From positions 244,011 to 308,010 of the forward strand of contig PKTB01000017.1 of NCBI GenBank assembly GCA_002869385.1: DNA of 64,000 nucleotides, given 5' to 3'. The DNA is from Marinilabiliales bacterium (GTDB lineage Bacteria; Bacteroidota; Bacteroidia; Bacteroidales; ML635J-15). A program made the position numbers and the translations under genes. Shown piece after piece: positions 21,283 through 30,291 of this stretch (positions are counted from its first letter, which is position 1; every line of letters starts with the position of its first letter). Below the pieces are notes generated by a model. It was not told the DNA's origin, did no database searches, and worked only from the letters and a program-made list of their open reading frames with translations.

Positions 21283-21915
21283 ATGAAAGATATTCTAGCA
21301 GCCATATTTCCCTATCTAAATGAAGCAGATCTTTTACTAGAAATAGAGAAAAATGCTAAACTAATTCAATTTGATGACGGTGATATTATTATTGAACAAC
21401 ATTCAAGAATAACATTTGTGCCGCTAATCACAAAAGGTGAGATTAAAATTATTCAACATACCGATAAAGGTAATTCTCTATATTTATATTCTTTATACAG
21501 AGGAGATATCTGTGCTATGTCAGTTACATGCTGTTTAGACAATAAGAATACAGACCTATCTGCAATTTCTTCAGGTATTAGTGAAATTCTTGCTATACCT
21601 TCTCATTTAATGGATGAATGGATTGTGAAATATCGAATATGGCGATCATTTATATTCAGCAATTATAATAACAAATTCACAGAACTTTTACATAGTCTTA
21701 ATAATGTAGCATTTTTAAATCTGGACGAAAGACTTGTAAAATATTTAGTTGTAAGAGCCGATAAAAATAAAAATGTGATTAAAACCACTCATAAGAAAAT
21801 TGCAGAAGAACTAAACTCATCCAGAGAAGTTATTTCACGACTACTAAAAACTCTTGAAAACAAAGGGAAGATTGAATTGCATAGAAATGAAATTCGTTTA
21901 ATTGATTTAGAATAA
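21283..21915 (+). CDS. Crp/Fnr-family transcriptional regulator
   Basis: Transcription factor of 210 residues. An N-terminal cyclic-nucleotide-binding-type beta-roll (about residues 15-125) is followed by a C-terminal winged helix with the recognition segment HKKIAEELNSSREVISRLLKTLENKGKIEL. No N-terminal cysteine set of the Fnr oxygen sensor is present; the CCLDN pair near the roll is not an Fnr pattern. It is divergent from ppdK over about 160 bp and could regulate it. Ligand unknown. Confidence 0.85.
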   Translation: MKDILAAIFPYLNEADLLLEIEKNAKLIQFDDGDIIIEQHSRITFVPLITKGEIKIIQHTDKGNSLYLYSLYRGDICAMSVTCCLDNKNTDLSAISSGISEILAIPSHLMDEWIVKYRIWRSFIFSNYNNKFTELLHSLNNVAFLNLDERLVKYLVVRADKNKNVIKTTHKKIAEELNSSREVISRLLKTLENKGKIELHRNEIRLIDLE

Positions 21916-21917
21916 AA

Positions 21918-21939
21918 AAAGGCAGTAAAAACTGCCTTT
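21918..21939. terminator. Bidirectional terminator between the Crp-family gene and the stress protein
   Basis: Nine-base stem AAAGGCAGT/ACTGCCTTT with an AAAA loop, immediately after the regulator stop. On the minus strand a long T run follows, so it also serves the converging universal stress gene. Confidence 0.85.
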
Positions 21940-21961
21940 AGTAATATCTTTAACACTTTTA

Positions 21962-22759
21962 TTAGTATGAAAATCCACCTAATTTAACAATATCTGTTCT
22001 TGGATTTACACACATAATCGGAATTTTCTTATATAGCTCAATATTTCGTGCTGCTCTAAGTGCAGTAATTGAACTCTTGTACTTATCTGTCATAAATAAA
22101 ACAACATCAGGTTCAATTTCTAACATATAATCATATATATTATCAGCATAATTAGATTCAGGGAAAGACTTTACTTCAAATTCGATTGCATCTTTTTCAA
22201 AAATTGAAGTAGCAAACATCAAATTACTCTGAATCGCTTTCTTTTTGTTAGAATCTGTAGTTTCAGGATATACAATATAAACCTTACTTTCAAATAAATA
22301 ATTAAGATACTTTACCCATAAAAACTTAGCTCTTGATTTCTTATCTGCATCAATTGGTACACATATTTTGTCATATTCCCCAAAATTTAAAGGACGTTGC
22401 ACAAGGATAAAAGGTATTTTAACAAACTTCTTAATAACCTTCATGGCTTTATTAATTGTTTTTAGTCCATGAGTACCCATAATAGCAAGATATGCATTGG
22501 ATTCAATACCATATTCGTAAATTGTCTCAAATAGATTTCCTGCTTTAACAACAGCTTCAACTTTATAGTTATTCTTTTTTGAGAAATTATCTGCAACTTT
22601 TTTTAACTCAACATGCCATTCATCAATTTGCTTATAAGTCCCAACAACATATAATAAATGTATTGGAAGTTTTGCTATTCTTGCTAACTCATATGCATGA
22701 TCGAGAGCAAAATTTGCTTCGTTACTAAAATCGAAAGGAACTAAAATACACTTTTTCAT
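21962..22759 (-). CDS. Universal stress protein, UspA family
   Basis: Cytoplasmic protein of 265 residues. The N-terminal Usp domain starts ILVPFDFSNEANFALDHAYELA and ends with YLAIMGTHGL. A second, more diverged Usp-like half follows (KICVPIDADKKSRAKF ... VLFMTDKY). Tandem Usp domains of this size are common in Bacteroidota. The ATP-binding GxxG-x9-GS/T motif is not clear in either half, so nucleotide binding is uncertain. Confidence 0.8.
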   Translation of the reverse strand: MKKCILVPFDFSNEANFALDHAYELARIAKLPIHLLYVVGTYKQIDEWHVELKKVADNFSKKNNYKVEAVVKAGNLFETIYEYGIESNAYLAIMGTHGLKTINKAMKVIKKFVKIPFILVQRPLNFGEYDKICVPIDADKKSRAKFLWVKYLNYLFESKVYIVYPETTDSNKKKAIQSNLMFATSIFEKDAIEFEVKSFPESNYADNIYDYMLEIEPDVVLFMTDKYKSSITALRAARNIELYKKIPIMCVNPRTDIVKLGGFSY

Positions 22760-22897
22760 AATTACTTATTTTTTTTCGATTAAACTTCAATATCTACTAC
22801 ACAAAAAATTCGTATGTAAATATAAACAAATTTTGCCAAAAAAATGTTTATTTTGAAAATTAATTAATTACAATACGATTTAATAAAAAACAATAAT

Positions 22898-24289
22898 ATG
22901 AATTTTTATTTAATAGTTTTAGGAAGTGGACCGGGTGGTTATGTAGCTGCAATCAGAGGTGCTCAATTGGGTATGAATGTAGCTGTAGTTGAAAAATCTG
23001 AACTTGGAGGAATATGTTTAAACTGGGGGTGTATTCCAACAAAAGCACTCTTGAAAAGTGCCCAAGTATTCAATTATATGAAGCATTCTGAAGATTATGG
23101 AATTGAAATTGATGGAAATGCTATCCCAAATTTCTCAAAAGTTATCGAAAGAAGTCGAGATATTGCAAATAACATGAGCAAAGGAATTGAATTCCTTTTC
23201 AAAAAGAATAAAATTTCTGTTTTTAATGGTTTTGGAACCCTAAAACCAAATAAAACTATTCTGGTAAAATCTGAAAATGGACAAGAAGAAGAAATTACCG
23301 GAAACCATATAATCTTAGCAACAGGAGCAAGATCAAAACAAATGGAAGGTTTTAAACAGGACGGTAAGAATATAATTGGTTATAAAGAAGCTTTAAGCCT
23401 TGAAAAGTTACCACAATCGATGGCAGTAATAGGTTCCGGCGCAATAGGTACCGAACTAGCGTTCTTCTACAACTCAATGGGGACAGAAGTAAGTCTCATT
23501 GAATTTATGCCTAATATTACTCCTTTGGAAGATGAAGAAGTTTCAAAACAATTAGGCAGATCGCTAAAAAAAGCGGGCATCAAAATTATGACCAAAACAA
23601 GTGTAAACAAAGTTGATATTTCAGACGGTTTATGCACAATTCACTATACAGATAAAAAAGGTGAAAATAGCATGGAAGCTGAAGTTGTATTATCAGCTGT
23701 CGGCGTTGTGTCAAATATTGAAAATATAGGTCTTGAAGAAATTGGTGTTAAAACAGAAAAAGGAAAAGTCCTTGTTGATGATTTTTATAAAACCAATATT
23801 GAAGGTGTATATGCAATTGGAGATATTATTCCGGGTCCGGCATTAGCACATGTTGCTTCAGCTGAAGCGATTACATGTGTTGAAAAAATTGCAGGGATTA
23901 ATCCTCCGAAAGTAGATTACAACAACATTCCTTCATGTGTATATTCTGTTCCTGAAGTTGCTTCTGTAGGAATTACAGAACAATATGCAAAAGATAAGGG
24001 TATTGATTATAAAATTGGAAAATTCCCTTTTATTGCATCAGGTAAAGCAGCTAGTGCTGGAAATAAAGATGGTTTTGTAAAACTAATCTTCGATGCCGGT
24101 ACTGATGAACTTCTCGGTGCACACTTTGTTGGAGATAATATTGCAGAAATGATATCAGAAATGGTAGTTTTAAAGAAGCTAAAAGGTAAAGGAAAAGATT
24201 TAATTAAATCGATTCACCCCCACCCAAGTTTGTCTGAATCAATTATGGAAGCAGCGGCTGCCGCACATAATGAAGTAATACATTTATAA
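22898..24289 (+). CDS. lpdA: Dihydrolipoamide dehydrogenase
   Basis: FAD-dependent dihydrolipoamide dehydrogenase (463 residues), the E3 component of 2-oxoacid dehydrogenase or glycine-cleavage complexes, regenerating lipoamide with NAD+. Visible features: FAD-binding GSGPGGYVAAIRG (residues 9-21), the redox-active pair in GGICLNWGCIP (Cys40, Cys45), NAD-binding GSGAIGTELAFF, second FAD motif YAIGDI, and the C-terminal HPHPSLSESIMEAA catalytic histidine region. No E1/E2 genes are adjacent, so it is probably a shared E3. The frame is intact. Confidence 0.93.
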   Translation: MNFYLIVLGSGPGGYVAAIRGAQLGMNVAVVEKSELGGICLNWGCIPTKALLKSAQVFNYMKHSEDYGIEIDGNAIPNFSKVIERSRDIANNMSKGIEFLFKKNKISVFNGFGTLKPNKTILVKSENGQEEEITGNHIILATGARSKQMEGFKQDGKNIIGYKEALSLEKLPQSMAVIGSGAIGTELAFFYNSMGTEVSLIEFMPNITPLEDEEVSKQLGRSLKKAGIKIMTKTSVNKVDISDGLCTIHYTDKKGENSMEAEVVLSAVGVVSNIENIGLEEIGVKTEKGKVLVDDFYKTNIEGVYAIGDIIPGPALAHVASAEAITCVEKIAGINPPKVDYNNIPSCVYSVPEVASVGITEQYAKDKGIDYKIGKFPFIASGKAASAGNKDGFVKLIFDAGTDELLGAHFVGDNIAEMISEMVVLKKLKGKGKDLIKSIHPHPSLSESIMEAAAAAHNEVIHL

Positions 24290-24290
24290 G

Positions 24291-24322
24291 AAGTAATGGT
24301 CGGATATTACCGACCATTACTT
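24291..24322. terminator. Bidirectional terminator between lpdA and the T9SS adhesin
   Basis: Perfect 13-bp stem AAGTAATGGTCGG/CCGACCATTACTT with a 6-base loop, between two convergent genes. T-rich sequence follows on the plus strand. Confidence 0.9.
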
Positions 24323-27300
24323 TTATCTTTTAATTGTTACGTGACCAGTAAATGGCTTTCGATTTTTTTCAAGTTTAATAGAATACCAATAAGTGTCACT
24401 CGGTAATGGTCTTCCAACATAATTACCATCCCAAACAAATTCTGTTCCGCCGGTAAATTCATATAATTTCTTTCCGTACCTGTCAAATATCTGAACTTTT
24501 GCATCTGGGAATTGATACAAACCTTGAATTACCCAATAATCATTATATCCATCACCATTTGGTGTAAAGAATGCAGGAACATCAATTGTTTCATCCAAGA
24601 AAGTTTCTAAAGACACCATACAGTAATTTGCATCCATCACATATACCGTATAAAGTCCTGAAGAAAGCATAGTAAAATAATGTTCGGTCTGCCAGGTATC
24701 TCCATCATAAGAGAATTGATATGGTGTTGTTCCTCCTGTTACTCCAACAATAATCTGACCTCCACCAGAATCTATACTTAATATTGTTGGGCCTGTTGTA
24801 TAATCAATATTGATACTGGAAGAAGCTGTACATCCTACTTGATCTGTTACTGTTAATGCATAGGCACCTGGTTGACTAACAGAGATATATGGGCCCATAG
24901 TACCATTTTGCCATTGATATCTATAATAGTCTTCTTGAGGCTCTAAACGATATATCTCATTATTACAAAGAACTGTATCATATCCTAAAAATGGTTCTTC
25001 AAGATCACTTTCATAAACAATTATATAATCCGTCGCTGAACAACCATTAACATCAGTAGCTGTAACTGAGAAGAATCCGCTTGAATCTACATAAATATAA
25101 TCTGAAGTTTCATCAACATTCCATTCATAGGTAATATAATCGCCTATAACCCAAATTGTATCAGAACCACCTTCGCAGAATGAAATATCTTCTCCAAGCT
25201 CAAGAATAGGTTGCTCATATATAGTAAGAGTAATTGTATCAGATGTTACACAACCTGCAGGATTTGTTACATTTACCCAATACTGATTTGTCTCATCAAC
25301 AGTAATTGTAGCACTTGTTTGACCAGTGCTCCATAAATATGTATTATCAGCACCTTGATCCTGAGGATCAAGAAGTATAGGATCGGCAGCACAATATGTT
25401 GCATTCTCGCCCAATTCAATTATTTCGGCAGCCATCAAAGTAACTAGTAATTCATCACTGGTAACACAGCCATTTGTATCTGTTGCCATTACAGAAACAT
25501 TACCTGTTTCAAATGCCCAAAAATAGCTCTCAGTAGAATTATCCTGCCACAAATATGAAGCAAATGCGTCAGCTGCTGCATCAATTAGCACACTATCTCC
25601 TTCACATACAAATGCATCCTCACCTATTGACACATCATACTTCGGATAATTCTCAATAAATACTGTATCAAAATAATAACATGAGCCATCATATGCCCAT
25701 AGCCAATGGTACCCCTCTTGACTTGTCGTATATGTTGAGGCTATTGATACGTTACTCCACATATAATCAGTAAATCCCGGAACAGTAAATGCTATAGATT
25801 CTTCAGAGCAAATATGAACAGTATCAGAGACAAGCATGTTGATATCAGCACTCTCATTTACAGTTGTGGATGCTGAAGTAGTACATGAGTTTTCATCTGT
25901 AACTGTCACGGAGTATAATCCGGGATCATAAATATCAATAGTCTGTGTTTCTTCTTCGTTTGGTGACCAATCAAAAAGAACATAATCACCTGCATCCAAT
26001 GTTAATGTATCGTGGAAACACATATTATATGATGCAGCCAGGTCTATTGTATCAGCGGTTGGAGCAGTAATTGTAACTGTTGTTGCTATATAACAATCAT
26101 TATCATCGGTTACAATGATCTGATATTCGCCACTACTGTATCCGCAAACATCCTCGGTTGTTTCACCACCTTCCCAGTAATAGTCAAACGGAGGTAACCC
26201 ACCGGCAATTTCAATATCGACGCACATATTATTTGGATCGCAGTTAATACTGCTAATCTCTATTTGCTAAAATGCAAAATATGAATCATATTTAGTTATC
26301 AGAATATCTTCTTTTCCTTGTGCAGCATATGGAGTCCCGCCAAAATAGATACCATTATTACAATAACCTGCAACAAAGAGATTATTACTATTATCAAGGG
26401 CTACACCTGCACCACAATCCAGATATATACTTCCGGCAACATCTTTAAAGCCAAATGAACCATCTGAATTGTATTTAGCAACAAAGTAATCTGATCCACA
26501 AACTGTAACTACATTCCCATCGCCAAAATCAGGAGATCCTGAATACATTCCTGAAACGTATGCAGCACCTGAATAATCTACTGTTAGTCCATAAGGTTGT
26601 ACTGTTCCTGAACCTCCAAATACAATTCCATTACTATATATTCCTGTTGTATTATATATATCTATTTTACCCTGGTCAGCTACCTGATCATTTTTATATG
26701 CTAGGTAAACTTTATCATCACTTGAACTATAGGCAATATCACCAAGTTTATCATTATCACCACCAGTTCCTGCTTGGATTGCCCAACTAAAACTACCGCT
26801 TGATGAATATTTCGCCATAAAAATATCATTAGTTCCTGAAGCAGTAAAATCTTGTGGCCCAAAATAAATATTTCCAGAGAATTCTCCTGCAACGTAAAAA
26901 TTATTTGCAGCATCACATGTTATCTCCAGTCCGCTATCATCAGCACTTGATCCTTCTGCTGTCATCCATTGAAAGTCTCCGGAAGAGTTAAATTTTGCAA
27001 CAAAAAAATCATCCAATCCGACACTAACATGGGAGCTACCACCTAAATACATAGCAAAGTAATATGTTCCGGTTATTGCCGGGTAATTATTATTATCAAC
27101 GCAAACATCTCCGGCTATATCATCATCGAATCCGCCAAAGAAATTACCCCATTGATAGTTACCGCTATTATCATATTTTAAAAGAAAAATATCTTTATTC
27201 CCATAGCTAACAGCATCATCTGTTCCAAAAGTTCCGGCTGCGCCATAATTACCTGTAACATAAACATTACCTGAACCATCCAAATCAATGCCAACTCCTT

Positions 27301-27634
27301 CGTCATCTGCAGTACCTCCACCTGTTTGAATCAACAAAAGGTTTCCATCATTGTCAAGTTTTGCAACATAAAAATCCTTATATCCCACTGAATTCACAAC
27401 AGTACCTTGAAAATCCATATCATAACTAAAGAATCCGGTAATATAAATATTTCCGCTTTCATCAGATACAATATCATTAACAGCATCAACATCATTGGCT
27501 CCGGCAGTTTTCACCCAAGCTAAGGAAAGCTGATCACTACAATCGGTAGAGTCTCTATATATCTGAGCATTAAGATTACTTACAAGGAAGAGTCCAATTA
27601 AAAATGTCAATATGTAAAAATATCTTTTAATCAT
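24323..27634 (-). pseudogene. Large T9SS (gliding-type tail) adhesin, in-frame TAG
   Basis: Exported surface protein of about 1103 residues. It has a signal peptide (1-23, SNLNAQ), delta-60/SBBP-type propeller repeats to about residue 450 (YVAKLDNDGN, FLLKYDNSGNYQW, FVAKFNSSGDFQW), then a chain of SprB-like/PKD-like modules. The type-B gliding-motility-associated C-terminal tail begins FFTPNGDGYNDYWVIQGL. A TAG at 26267-26269 (codon 456, after KYDSYFAF) joins the two halves; the frame continues QIEISSINCDPNNMCVDIEIAG in phase. The split falls between the propeller part and the SprB-like part, so the N-terminal fragment alone would lack the secretion tail. Its ATG directly abuts the stop of the PorP/SprF gene, a classic adhesin-plus-partner pair. 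Confidence 0.8.
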
Positions 27635-28648
27635 TTAAAAATCATCATTGAATGATGGAACATTATGTTTACTCCAATTTCTGTACTTATCACGGAAGAA
27701 CCTAATACCAATTGATATTTGATGAGAGCCATAATGATATGACTGTAATGAGGTTAATCCAATATCATATAAATACATAAATGAGAATGCATGAATAGAG
27801 AATCCAACAGCTGGCGAAAGAGATAATGGTGCAGAATGATTCCAATCAAGTGTTTGATTATATGATGCTCCAATCCATATTTCGTTAGGATACCTCAAAT
27901 AAACAGAACGGATTTCTTTCCCACTCATAATATGGAACTTAAAGTTTATATCCATTTGTGTCAATCCATGGAAATTAGTTTTTACTAAAAGTGACGGTCT
28001 AAATTGATATCTATCCTTTTTCAACTGTAAAATATGTCCAGTATGGATATTCATTATTACATAGTTGATAGGTTCAGCTTGAATATTATACATTCTATCT
28101 GACCATGGAATTAGATTTTCAAAAGAAGCTCCAATAAAATGTTGACGATAAGAGATCATTACACCTGCATTAGCATTAGGCACAAAAGTAACCTTACGAC
28201 TATAATCAATTAATGGATCGTACATATCTCTGTCAAATCTTGATTCGTCTAAAGTATGTAACAATCCTCTAAAAGACATTCCAAAAGATAATATCAAACG
28301 ATTATATCTTTTAGCTCTAAGTAATGCCTGCCAAGACCATGAAAACTGAAAACCATTATATGAATTTGGACCGTTCTGATCAGAGTATATATATCCTCCT
28401 ACTCCACCAGCTCTGCCTTTAAGTCTATGTTTAAACATTAGGAAAGATGTTCGTGGAGCATCATCAATTCCAACCCATTGGTCGCGATGCACCATTTTGA
28501 CGCTCGTAACTTCAGAAATCCCTGCAAATGCAGGATTAACTAACATCCAGTCAAACATATACTGCTCATGCACAGGCATATTTTGTGCACTTAAAGAAGC
28601 AGAAATGCTAAAAACTAAAATAAAAACTATACGAACTCTTCTAAACAT
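27635..28648 (-). CDS. Type IX secretion PorP/SprF family outer-membrane protein
   Basis: PorP/SprF-type outer-membrane protein of about 337 residues. After the signal peptide (MFRRVRIVFILVFSISASLSAQ) comes the family N-terminus MPVHEQYMFDWMLVNPAFAG, then KMVHRDQWVGIDDAPRTSF, both hallmarks. Beta strands continue to the C-terminus. SprF-like proteins pair with large adhesins that carry the gliding-type tail, and that adhesin gene follows with no gap. The ATG ending at 28648 is preferred because it gives the signal peptide. Confidence 0.9.
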   Translation of the reverse strand: MFRRVRIVFILVFSISASLSAQNMPVHEQYMFDWMLVNPAFAGISEVTSVKMVHRDQWVGIDDAPRTSFLMFKHRLKGRAGGVGGYIYSDQNGPNSYNGFQFSWSWQALLRAKRYNRLILSFGMSFRGLLHTLDESRFDRDMYDPLIDYSRKVTFVPNANAGVMISYRQHFIGASFENLIPWSDRMYNIQAEPINYVIMNIHTGHILQLKKDRYQFRPSLLVKTNFHGLTQMDINFKFHIMSGKEIRSVYLRYPNEIWIGASYNQTLDWNHSAPLSLSPAVGFSIHAFSFMYLYDIGLTSLQSYHYGSHQISIGIRFFRDKYRNWSKHNVPSFNDDF

Positions 28649-28673
28649 CCTAAAACAAAAATATATTTTTTTA

Positions 28674-29354
28674 CTATAAGTTGTAGTTACGATTACCAAA
28701 AATAATACTTCCTACACGAATTATAGTACTTCCTTCCTCTATTGCAATTTTCCAATCGCTGCTCATTCCCATACTTAATTCACAAAATGCCTTATCGCTG
28801 CTAAAATAATCATTTTTTAATTTATTATACGTATTTCTCAAAAGAGAAAATTCTTTTTTTATCAACTGTTTATCATCAGTAAAAGAAGCCATTCCCATAA
28901 CTCCAACAATATGCACATTTTCAAATTGCTTAAAATCTTCACTATCAAGTATTTGACTTGCTTCGGCATAATCTAATCCGAATTTTGTTTCTTCTGAAGC
29001 TATATGAAATTGAATTAAACAATTAATAACTCGATTATGCTTTTTAGCTTGTTTATTAATCTCTTTTAACAATTTTAAGCTATCTACAGAATGAATAAGA
29101 TCTACAAATTCAGCTATATATTTAACCTTATTTGTTTGTAAATGACCAATCAAATGCCATTTAATATCATAATCTTTTAGCATTTCATATTTAGCAGTCA
29201 TTTCCTGGACTTTATTCTCACCAAATATTCTTTGACCAGCATTATATGCCTCAACAATATATTCTACAGGATGAGTTTTAGAAACTGCTACAAGCTTAAC
29301 TTTATCTGATAATTGCTGCTTTATATCATTTATATTATTTGCAATTAATCCCAT
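28674..29354 (-). CDS. yggS: Pyridoxal-phosphate homeostasis protein (YggS/PROSC family)
   Basis: Cytoplasmic PLP-binding protein of 226 residues with the family N-terminus and the PLP lysine in VKLVAVSKTHPVEYI, the motif GENKVQEM, WHLIGHLQTNK, and the C-terminal SMGMSSDWKIAIEEGSTIIRVGSIIFG. It buffers PLP and affects amino-acid balance. It lies 25 bases upstream of the PorP/SprF start, on the same strand. Confidence 0.93.
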   Translation of the reverse strand: MGLIANNINDIKQQLSDKVKLVAVSKTHPVEYIVEAYNAGQRIFGENKVQEMTAKYEMLKDYDIKWHLIGHLQTNKVKYIAEFVDLIHSVDSLKLLKEINKQAKKHNRVINCLIQFHIASEETKFGLDYAEASQILDSEDFKQFENVHIVGVMGMASFTDDKQLIKKEFSLLRNTYNKLKNDYFSSDKAFCELSMGMSSDWKIAIEEGSTIIRVGSIIFGNRNYNL

Positions 29355-29418
29355 CTATTATCTATCTATATATTAATAACTTAAACAATATAGTCTAAGT
29401 TGCCCAAAAACATTAAAT

Positions 29419-30114
29419 TTATTTTTTCTGACTCATAATTGCTGCAACTGAAAGGAACACACCAAGAACAACACCCAATAATGCTGCAAATAAAATTTGC
29501 CACTCTTCTGGTAAACAAAAAGTTATTGTATGCGCAGGTATCCAAAAAAATGGTATAGTTTTTTTAAATACAAAATTCCATTGTACTCCCCAATTTAATG
29601 ATGGAAAAATCTCTTTAAATTTAATTGGTTTAAAGAAACCGCCAATGGTTCCACCATTATTTAAGATATGCGTATCAGTTATTTTATGTAAAGTCATAAA
29701 TACAGGTGCAAAAATCAGGTTCATGGCAGCACTAATGCTAAATGCAACAAAAACTTTTGCCCAGCTTAGATCACCTTTAAACACTTCGACTGCATCTTCC
29801 ATTCCCATGTAAACAAGAAAAGCAGGTGTCCCAACGGCAAATATGACAAATGCCATTTTTATTCCCAAACCCAGAAAACCCCAAACAATTGCTCTGGGGA
29901 TTATTCCAAAACCTTTCTGATTATACACTCCGGCTTTAATCCTTAATCCAATGGATTCACCAAGAGTTGCAAGTATAGCAAACTTGATAAAACTCATAAT
30001 CATGCCATGATCTTTATTAAATGATTTATAGAAATCATAGACTTCAGGAAACAAGAAAAATGGCAAGAAAAATAATATAACAAATGCTATAAAAATAAAA
30101 TCGTTTTTTTTCAT
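29419..30114 (-). CDS. Multi-pass membrane protein
   Basis: Protein of about 231 residues with four to five membrane segments (FIAFVILFFLPFFLF, MAFVIFAVGTPAFLVYMGM, VFVAFSISAAMNLIFAPVF, FFWIPAHTITFCLP, LFAALLGVVLGVFLSVAAI). Patterns such as WIPAHTITFCLPEEWQ and AAMNLIFAPVFMTLHK faintly recall Mpv17/PMP22-like proteins, but I would not assign that. It is encoded downstream of a 52-residue membrane peptide and the acyl-CoA synthetase on the same strand. Function unknown. Confidence 0.6.
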   Translation of the reverse strand: MKKNDFIFIAFVILFFLPFFLFPEVYDFYKSFNKDHGMIMSFIKFAILATLGESIGLRIKAGVYNQKGFGIIPRAIVWGFLGLGIKMAFVIFAVGTPAFLVYMGMEDAVEVFKGDLSWAKVFVAFSISAAMNLIFAPVFMTLHKITDTHILNNGGTIGGFFKPIKFKEIFPSLNWGVQWNFVFKKTIPFFWIPAHTITFCLPEEWQILFAALLGVVLGVFLSVAAIMSQKK

Positions 30115-30130
30115 ATCCAATTAGATTAAG

Positions 30131-30289
30131 TTATTCTGTACTTTCTACCTCACCGGTAGAATATAATTTAAAAACTTTACCGGCCTTTTCACTAATTCTG
30201 TCCCATGAACTTATGACAAGAATTACTGACAAAATCAGCATAACAATGAGCATAATCTCATTTCTTGAAAAATCCTTAAGCTTTTTCAT
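30131..30289 (-). CDS. Small membrane protein, 52 residues
   Basis: A short frame MKKLKDFSRNEIMLIVMLIL... with one central membrane helix (IMLIVMLILSVILVISSW) and a charged C-terminal part, ending TAA at 30131. It starts 2 bases after the true stop of the acyl-CoA synthetase and is followed 16 bases later by the larger membrane protein. The tight packing suggests a real translated gene. Function unknown. Confidence 0.6.
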   Translation of the reverse strand: MKKLKDFSRNEIMLIVMLILSVILVISSWDRISEKAGKVFKLYSTGEVESTE

Positions 30290-30291
30290 TA

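Noticed and set aside
29419..30114. Assignment as Mpv17/PMP22-family protein
   Set aside because: Only weak similarity of a few motifs; left as uncharacterised membrane protein.
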